From the NCBI GenBank assembly GCA_033398695.1, contig CM065802.1:139672096-139736095 (forward strand): a stretch of DNA of 64,000 bases, given 5' to 3'. Of the stretch, positions 57,932 to 64,000 are shown in pieces. The DNA comes from Orobanche coerulescens (taxonomy: Eukaryota > Streptophyta > Magnoliopsida > Lamiales > Orobanchaceae). Positions within the stretch are counted from its first letter, which is position 1, and each line of letters opens with the position of its first letter. Position numbers and translations under genes: made by a program. A model generated the notes under the pieces. That model saw only the letters and a list, made by a program, of their open reading frames with translations, made no database searches and was not told the origin of the DNA.

Positions 57932-58801
57932 ATGTGCAGCTCCGAGGACTTATTTGAAGACCTCGAATATCAAGAACAAGGACATGTGACCTTTGGAGAT
58001 AATCAAAAGGGAAAAATCAAAGGCATCGGCAAAGTCGGTAAGGAACCTTCTCCTTCTATCAACAAAGTATTGTTTGTTGAAGGTTTGCATCATAATCTTC
58101 TTAGCGTTTCGCAACTTTGCGATGAAGGTTTTAAAATTCTATTTGAGCAAACGCATTGCACGGCATTTAGAGATAATAAAATTGCATTCATTGGTTTGAG
58201 ATGTGGAAACATCTATATTGTTGATCTTAATGATAAGAGTTCATTCAATGAAAAATGTCTTATTACTTTGGATGATAATGCATATTTATGGCATCGAAAA
58301 TTGGGGCATACTTCTCTACCTATCATTTCTATTTTATCTAGACACGACCTTGTTCGTGAATTGCCCAAACTCAAGTTTGATAGAAAGCATTTGTGTGAAT
58401 CATGCATAAAAGGGAAACACACTCGAGAATCTTTCAAACCAAAATTCGAGGTTTCCACTAGTCGAGTTCTTGAACTTGTGCATATGGATTTGATTGGACC
58501 ATCTAGACATGTTAGTTTAAATGGCAAACTTTACACTTTGGTTATTGTTGATGATTTCTCTCGATTTACTTGGGTTAGATTTTTAGCACATAAGGATGAT
58601 GCATTTTCCGAGTTTTCTAAATGGTGTCGTTTGGTATCAAATGAGAAAAATCTCTCCATAATTTCTATTCGCACCGATCACGGAGGTGAATTTGATTGCA
58701 CCCCGTTTGAACTTTTATGTGATAAATACGGTATTAATCATACCTTTTCGGCTCCTAGAACGCCTCAACAAAATGGAGTTGTTTAAAGTAAAAACCGATC
58801 T
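57932..58801 (+). pseudogene. SIRE-type protease and integrase
   Basis: Protease body (GHVTFGDNQKGKIKGIGKVG, FVEGLHHNLLSVSQLCDEGF), then GAG-pre-integrase with an intact HHCC finger (LWHRKLGHTSL ... HLCESCIKGK). The integrase core has both catalytic aspartates (LVHMDLIGPSRH, IRTDHGGEFDC). The frame ends at a TAA (58784-58786) after QQNGVV, in place of the glutamate codon that should complete the DDE triad; the same frame resumes with [14 protein letters not shown]. Confidence 0.93.
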
Positions 58802-59842
58802 TTGGAAGAAATGTCGAGGACTATGCTTAATGAATATTCTCGTCCACGATATTTTTGGGCCGAAGCAATTTTTACGGCATGCTATGTGATTAACCGGGTT
58901 CATGTTCGTAGAACTCATCTTAAAACCGCGTATGAATTATGGAAGGGCAAAAAGCCCAATATTGCTTATTTTCATCCTTTTGGTTGCAACGTATTTATTT
59001 TGAACAATACCAAGGATAACTTAGGCAAGTTTGATGCTAAATCCGACTCTGGAATATTTCTTGGTTATTGTACTAATAGTAAAGCATATCGTGTTTATAA
59101 TATTAGAACGAATAAAGTTGAAGAGTCCATACATGTTAAATTCAATGATATGATCTCACCCCCGAGAAAGGTAGAATACTTTGATGATGCAGGTACGTTT
59201 CCGGATCCCTCACCCGAAGTGAAGAAAATTTCGAAAATCGAAACGAACACAATCGTTGATTTACCGAAAGATTGGAGGCACATCAAAGACCATCCAAAGG
59301 ATCTCGTGATTGGAAATATTGAAGACGGTGTTCAAACCCGAAGGAGAACCACCGAATTTATGGCTCATTGTGCTTTTGTATCCGAAATAGTTCCCAAGAA
59401 TATATCCGAAGCTCTCGATGATGAAAGTTGGGTGATGGCAATGCAAGAGGAGCTTGTGCAATTCAAGCACAATAATGTATGGAATTTAGTTCCTGCTCCT
59501 AAAGATAAAACAATTATCGGAACTAAATGGGTGCATAAAATCAAGAGTGACGAAGACGGCTATCCAATTCGAAATAAATCTCGTTTGGTCGCTCAAGGAT
59601 ATAATCAAGAGGAAGGTCTTGATTACGAAGAAAGCTTTGCTCCCGTGGCTCGACTCGAAGCCATCCGGTTGCTATGTCCATTTGCCGCCCATAAGAAGAT
59701 CAAACTATTTCAAATGGATGTGAAAAGTGCATTCTTGAATGGGTACATTCAAGAAGAAGTCTACGTCAAGCAACCTCCGGTTTTGAAGATCATCAATTTC
59801 TGGATCATGTCTACAAGCTCAACAAGGCACTCTATGGGTTGA
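58802..59842 (+). pseudogene. SIRE-type integrase C-terminus and RT first half
   Basis: Integrase C-terminal part ([60 protein letters not shown]) and linker. RT follows ([80 protein letters not shown]) with the first catalytic aspartate in [11 protein letters not shown]. The frame is lost at about 59790 in CAACCTCCGGTTTT, where one base of a G run appears to be missing. Translation after that point (KIINFWIMS...) is out of frame. Confidence 0.93.
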
Positions 59843-60921
59843 AGCAAGCACCCCAAGCATGGTATGATCGTTTAAGTCAATTTTTAATTGCAAATGATTA
59901 TATAAGAGGCAAAGTCGATAATACCTTGTTTGTTAAAATATTGAATGATGATATACTTGTTTGCCAAATCTACATTGATGACATTGTATTTGGAGCTACT
60001 AATGAATCTTTGTGCCAAGATTTTTCTAATCTTATGAAAGGAGAGTTCGAAATGAGTATGATGGGAGAATTAACGTTCTTCCTCGGGCTTCAAATCAAGC
60101 AATGCGAAGATGGAATTTTTATCCATCAAACGAAGTACTCAAACAACCTCCTCAAGAAATTCAATATGGAAAGTAGCAAGGTAATATCTACGCCAATGTC
60201 TTCATCATTAAAGCTTGAGAAAGATGAAAATGGCAAATCCGTAGATCAAAAAGTATATCGAGGTATGATCGGATCTTTGTTATATTTGACTGCATCTAGG
60301 CCAGATATAATATTCGCTACATGTTTATGTGCTCGATTCCAAGCAAATCCCAAGGAATCACATTTAACTGCTTGCAAACGCATTTTTCGTTACTTGAAAG
60401 GAACTATTGGACTAGGTCAATGGTATCCTTCTTGCTTAGATTTTCATTTAATTGCATATAGTGACGCCGATTTCGGCGGATGTAAAATTGACAAAAAGAG
60501 TACTAGTGGTACATGTCATTTTGTTGGATCATGTTTAATATCTTGGGGAAGTAAAAAGCAAACCAGTGTAGCATTGTCTACAGCTGAGGCCGAATATGTC
60601 GCTGCAGGGAGCGCCTGTGCTCAAATGTTATGGATTAAAAATCAACTCCGCGACTACGGCATATATTTTGAAAATACCCCTATCCTATGTGATAACACTA
60701 GTGCAATTAATCTGAGTAAAAATCCTGTGTTACATAGTAGAACTAAACATATAGATATTAGACATCATTTTCTACCCGATCATGTTCAGAAAAAGGATAT
60801 TTGTTTAATTTTTGTCGGGACGAAGGATCAACTTGCTGATATTTTTACAAAACCTCTTCCCGAAGAATCATTTAATTCCATTCGTTTACAACTTGGTATG
60901 GGACATATAGACAATTTTTGA
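59839..60921 (+). pseudogene. SIRE-type RT second half and RNase H
   Basis: A 360-residue uninterrupted frame with RT palm ICQ-type catalytic box (CQIYIDDIVFGATN, both aspartates present), LTFFLGLQIKQCEDGIFIHQ, connection (YRGMIGSLLYLTASRPDIIF) and complete RNase H (LIAYSDADFGGCKIDKKSTS, ISWGSKKQTSVALSTAEAEY, KHIDIRHHFLPDHVQKKDIC, DQLADIFTKPLPEESF). It ends in TGA at 60919-60921. Apart from its upstream frame break this half appears undamaged. Confidence 0.94.
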
Positions 60922-61305
60922 AATAAGTTTTCTACTCAAGAAATAAACATCCTTGATTCACCTCATTCGCTAGCGCGCGCTAGCTTCACTTTCTTAACGC
61001 GCGCTAAAAACTGCCTTCGATAGCGTACGCTAACCTCACTGCCTTGCGTACGCTAATTAAAAGCTTTTCGAATTCCATATTAGCTACTGGACAGTCCAGT
61101 AAGCTTTTCATTTTATACCTAACGTACGCTAAACTCTATTTTCCTAGCGTACGCTAACTAAAAATCCGTTGAATATATATATATATTCCGTACGACCCAG
61201 AAACACATTCATCCTTCCTAACGCACGCAATCACAAGAACACAGAAACCCTAGCCGCAAATCCGATTCTTCAAACTTCCTCAGAGCTTCAATTCCTCTCC
61301 GATTG
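60922..61305 (+). promoter_or_regulatory. Motif cluster, TATA-like palindrome and telo-box before the third ORF
   Basis: Between pol and the third ORF lie about seven TAGCGCGCGCTA/TAGCGTACGCTA motifs (60970-61157). Next come a perfect AT palindrome GAATATATATATATATTC (61171-61188) that could act as a TATA region, a further ACGCACGCAA at 61221, and AAACCCTAG (61245-61253, a telo-box-like plant promoter element). The order resembles that of the LTR promoters (array, TATA, leader). No coding frame. Confidence 0.55.
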
Positions 61306-62550
61306 ATGTCGAGCAAGAATCGAAAAGCCATGGAAAAAAACATACAATAACCTAAAACGTCCTCTCAACGCACAATATGATGCGACTCGATTCATCTCAT
61401 CCACCGCATCGAGGGTATTCTTTGAAATCCTTCCGCAAGAACACATTACGGATTGTTATTTCTTCAATCTTTCGAGTCTGGAACGGGTAAATGTCGATAT
61501 CTCTAATTTCTTCTCTTCGATTGGAATTGCCCGTTTTGTAGAATGTAAAAATCCTATTTTCCCTGAACTTGTCCGAGAATTCTATGCCAATCTTCATGTG
61601 GCCGACAGTGAAGGGTCTTCATCCCTTGTTTTAGGAAGTTTTGTTGGAGGAACACGAGTGAAAGTTTCCTCGGATATTTTGTCTCAAATTTTTGGTTTAT
61701 CATCCGATGGGTTTGTGTGTACTGGAAAAACTATTGCCGATGATACTGGAGTCAGGGAAATCGATGTCAAAGAGTTCCGTAGCTCAAAGGCTGTTATTGA
61801 CATAACGGACGATTTCTTCGAAAACAATGACTTTGGGATCAACATTCGTCTAATCCTAGTAGCTCTCACAAAGTGCTTAATGCCGAAGGTGAATACTCAA
61901 CATAAATTAGTGGGAGTCGACAAACATGTGGTGTATCGAGTTCTTAATGATGATAAAGTGAATTTTGCCGATATCATCATCAGCTGGATGAAGGTGAAGG
62001 GCAGTCGAAAAACTACGCGTCTCGCTCCCGCAAGGATGGAATGCCTTATGGCTCCATTCTCACGGCCATATTCAGTTTTCACCACGTCGATTTGTTGAAA
62101 GACAAGGCTGTCCCCGTCTCTCTCGGTCATGAGATTTCGGACTCTTCGCTTAAAGCCATGCACTATGTCCGGACGTCCAACCGAGGCTGGATACTATTCC
62201 CGTATCTTCGCGACGACGACCAAGTGGAAAAAGGGTCGTGCATGCCTACTGCAGAGGAGAAAATCACTCGCCGGGGACCTCATACTCTTCGAGAGATGCA
62301 AACCGGGGAGTTCGTGAGGAAGCCCACTTCCAAAGGGAAGCGCCCGATGAAAGATGTCATCACGGAGGAAGAGGAAAGCGACCTTTGCGCTCGGATGCGG
62401 AGCATCGAGACCTCTCAGCTTGAAATTCGAGAGGATGTTCGGTCTCTACGCACGGAAATCCGGGAAGTTCGCGGGTTGATCTCCGATTTCATCCATTACA
62501 CACACCCTTCGTTTCCTTTCCCCTCGTCCTCTTCCGCCCCTGCACCTTAG
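61306..62550 (+). pseudogene. Third ORF of the SIRE-type element (plant-transposon-protein-like)
   Basis: Starts MSSKNRKAMEK at 61306, shifts frame in an A run (61334-61340), continues NLKRPLNAQYDATRFIS, FPELVREFYANLHVADSEGS, VKVSSDILSQIFGLSSDGF and VNFADIIISWMKVKG. It shifts again near 62035 into MPYGSILTAIFSFHHVDLL and ends with a likely coiled coil (MRSIETSQLEIREDVRSLRT) and a serine/proline tail. The pattern of a conserved FYANL..V(S/R)G..V..D.(I/L)..(I/F)GL and later (L/M)PYG..LT.IF resembles the plant 'putative transposon protein' domain often found in plant retroelement ORFs; this is from memory of the family, not a search. No signal peptide or membrane segment is visible, so it is not an evident envelope protein. 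About 415 residues if read through both shifts. Confidence 0.7.
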
Positions 62551-62568
62551 ATTTTAGGATTTTGATGC

Positions 62569-62829
62569 TTGGTTGTAGAATCTTATTATTCGAATAATCT
62601 TTATGTCTCATGTCATGAAAACTTTATGTATTGCTTGAACTCTATCTTAATGATATTCGCATTTCACTTCATTTGGTATTTGTTGTTTACGAGTATTGTT
62701 ATTTACGTAATTTCGCTTTGGATAATGGCATTTTCGTTGATATTTGTTATAAATGCAACAATTCAGGGGGAGTTCCTTTTTGTTTTTGTCAAAAAGGGGG
62801 AGAATACTTCAAAAACCGAAATATACTAA
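62569..62829 (+). other. Hydrophobic open frame after the third ORF
   Basis: In the same frame as the end of the third ORF, but after two stops (62548-62550 and 62563-62565), is an 86-residue frame with a strongly hydrophobic stretch (IFAFHFIWYLLFTSIVIYVI onward, about 30 residues). It could be a relic of a membrane segment, as in envelope-like ORFs of SIRE elements, or chance in T-rich DNA. It lacks a good ATG start. Confidence 0.25.
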
Positions 62830-62919
62830 TATATCGAACAAGTTACCTTGATTCGAATCATTTAAAATGTTTTTGCAGGTATAAATTAAATGTTTTGACA
62901 TCATCAAAAAGGGGGAGAT
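62760..62919 (+). other. Repeated polypurine tracts of the SIRE-type element
   Basis: Three tracts precede the 3' LTR: CAGGGGGAG near 62764, AAAAAGGGGGAGAA near 62792, and AAAAAGGGGGAGAT ending at 62919 against the LTR edge. Several polypurine tracts in series are characteristic of this lineage. Confidence 0.8.
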
Positions 62920-64000
62920 TGTTGACTCAAAATGTATTTTGATGATTATTACATTCAAAACATTTAATTAGATCAATCTCAGATCGATAGTATTTTGAAG
63001 GAGCTAAATAATGTTAGCGCACGCTACTCATCTCATAGTAGCGCACGCTATCGAGAAATGAATGTTCAGCCCAGTCAGTCAGCTGCAGCCAAGTGAAGTC
63101 ACCTGATGGATAGCGCACGCAAGTCATTCAATATTAGCGCACGCTAAGTAACTACAGTTAGCGCACGCTATACAATTAATATTAACGCACGCTATCGCAT
63201 TATTCCAGAGGACAGTGAGGTTTGGAAGGAAATCGGAAATGGATTTTGCGCACGCTACATACATCAGCTTACGTACGCTAAAACAAGGATGTAGCACACG
63301 TTATTGCTCAGCTCCTGCGCACGCTACCGATATCACGGTCAGTAGTCCAGTAGCTACTGGACTCAATATGTCAAGGATTTTACGTACGCTACATAGGGTA
63401 ACGTACGTTACTGAAAGAAATATTTAGCGCACGCTAAGGTATAGTCATTAGCGCACGCTAAAAGGAGTCAGCATATTACCGTTTGATTTTCTACCGTTGG
63501 AAGCCAAGAGTCAATGAAGATCCGCAAAATCTGGAAAAGATGGAATTAATTAATGCTAGCGCACGCTATGCATACTTGCTAGCGCACGCTAATCTCAAAT
63601 CTAGCCGTTGGATAAAGAGACGTTGGGGAGACAAACCAACCTTTTCAAAGTCAAGATTGAAGCCTTGTTGACCAGCCGTTAACGCACGCTACCGATACAT
63701 GACTAGCGCACGCTAGCCATACAATTTTACCGTTGCAACAGTCTTTGTGACCGTTCAGAGAAGCCAAGTCAAAGATCGATAGCGCACGCTAGAGGACATT
63801 ATTAGCGCACGCTAATAATCGTTTTGATATTTGAAGGATGTCTCGCACCTATAAATACCCAAAGGACTTGGGTATCAAAAACACAACTTCAAGCATACAA
63901 GCATACAAGCAATCAAAGCATACTTGAGCTCAGTTTTATATCTTTTATTGCATTTCAAGTTGTGAGAAAAGAAAGATACAAGAGTGATTTTCATTGTAAT
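62920..64000 (+). mobile_element. 3' LTR of the SIRE-type element, cut by the window edge
   Basis: Begins TGTTGACTCAAAATG and matches 54589-55670 with only scattered substitutions and one or two single-base indels. The motif array (63014-63815) and TATA box (63850-63857) are preserved. The last 470 or so bases of the LTR lie outside the window. Confidence 0.95.
63014..63815. repeat. TAGCGCACGCTA motif array, 3' LTR copy
   Basis: Same twenty-odd motifs as 54683-55483. Several differ between the two LTRs by single bases within the motif (for example TAGCGTACGCTA versus TAGCGCACGCTA at the fifth copy, and TTAATGCACG versus TTAACGCACG at the sixth). Confidence 0.9.

Overview
The window is plant nuclear DNA, probably from an angiosperm with a repeat-rich genome. 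It is filled almost end to end with LTR retrotransposons and their debris. The evidence is the retrotransposon families present (Tekay-type chromodomain Ty3/gypsy, two Ty1/copia groups including a SIRE/Maximus-type element, and a plant RTE-type LINE), together with primer-binding sites matching initiator-Met tRNA. I see no intact host gene, tRNA, rRNA or CRISPR array. The species cannot be named from sequence alone.

Layout. 1-3232: leader and 5' LTR of a minus-strand gypsy element that runs off the left edge, inserted in a minus-strand copia fragment (3233-4836). 4837-13426: a minus-strand Tekay-type gypsy element with LTRs, PBS, gag, protease, RT, RNase H, integrase and chromodomain, broken by stops and frameshifts; its 5' LTR is cut off. 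13427-14878: a lone LTR of another family. 14879-17825: the 3' end of a plus-strand Tekay element and its LTR. 17826-45181: a nested block. Two inverted arms (about 17826-21465 and 40141-43774), each a Tekay integrase end plus LTR embedded in copia LTR sequence, enclose a head-to-tail copia array (LTR-internal-LTR-internal-LTR-internal-LTR, 21099-40142) in which the middle LTR serves two elements. 45182-52515: AT-rich, older sequence with a likely Helitron 3' end, microsatellites, degenerate LTR-like DNA and an RTE-type LINE with a 10-bp target duplication. 52516-54588: a broken plus-strand Tekay element. 54589-64000: a young SIRE/Maximus-type copia element inserted in that Tekay integrase, with LTR, PBS, gag, protease, integrase, RT/RNase H, a third ORF after pol, polypurine tracts and the beginning of its 3' LTR.

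The most striking pattern is a set of short, near-palindromic motif arrays. In most of the LTR families they lie in U3 just upstream of the TATA box. One motif (TAGCGCACGCTA and variants) occurs in both Tekay LTRs and the unrelated SIRE-type LTRs, and again before the third ORF of the SIRE-type element. Other family members carry a different array on a recognisably related backbone (CCGCGGCAC, TTACGTACGTAACCGG, or CCGTGTC/GACACGG versus GGCCGCGGCC in the leader of two copia copies). This looks like exchangeable regulatory or repeat cassettes moving between retrotransposons.

Almost every coding region here is a pseudogene. The SIRE-type element is the least damaged: its lesions are few and individually identifiable, and its two LTRs are nearly identical over the part that can be compared.
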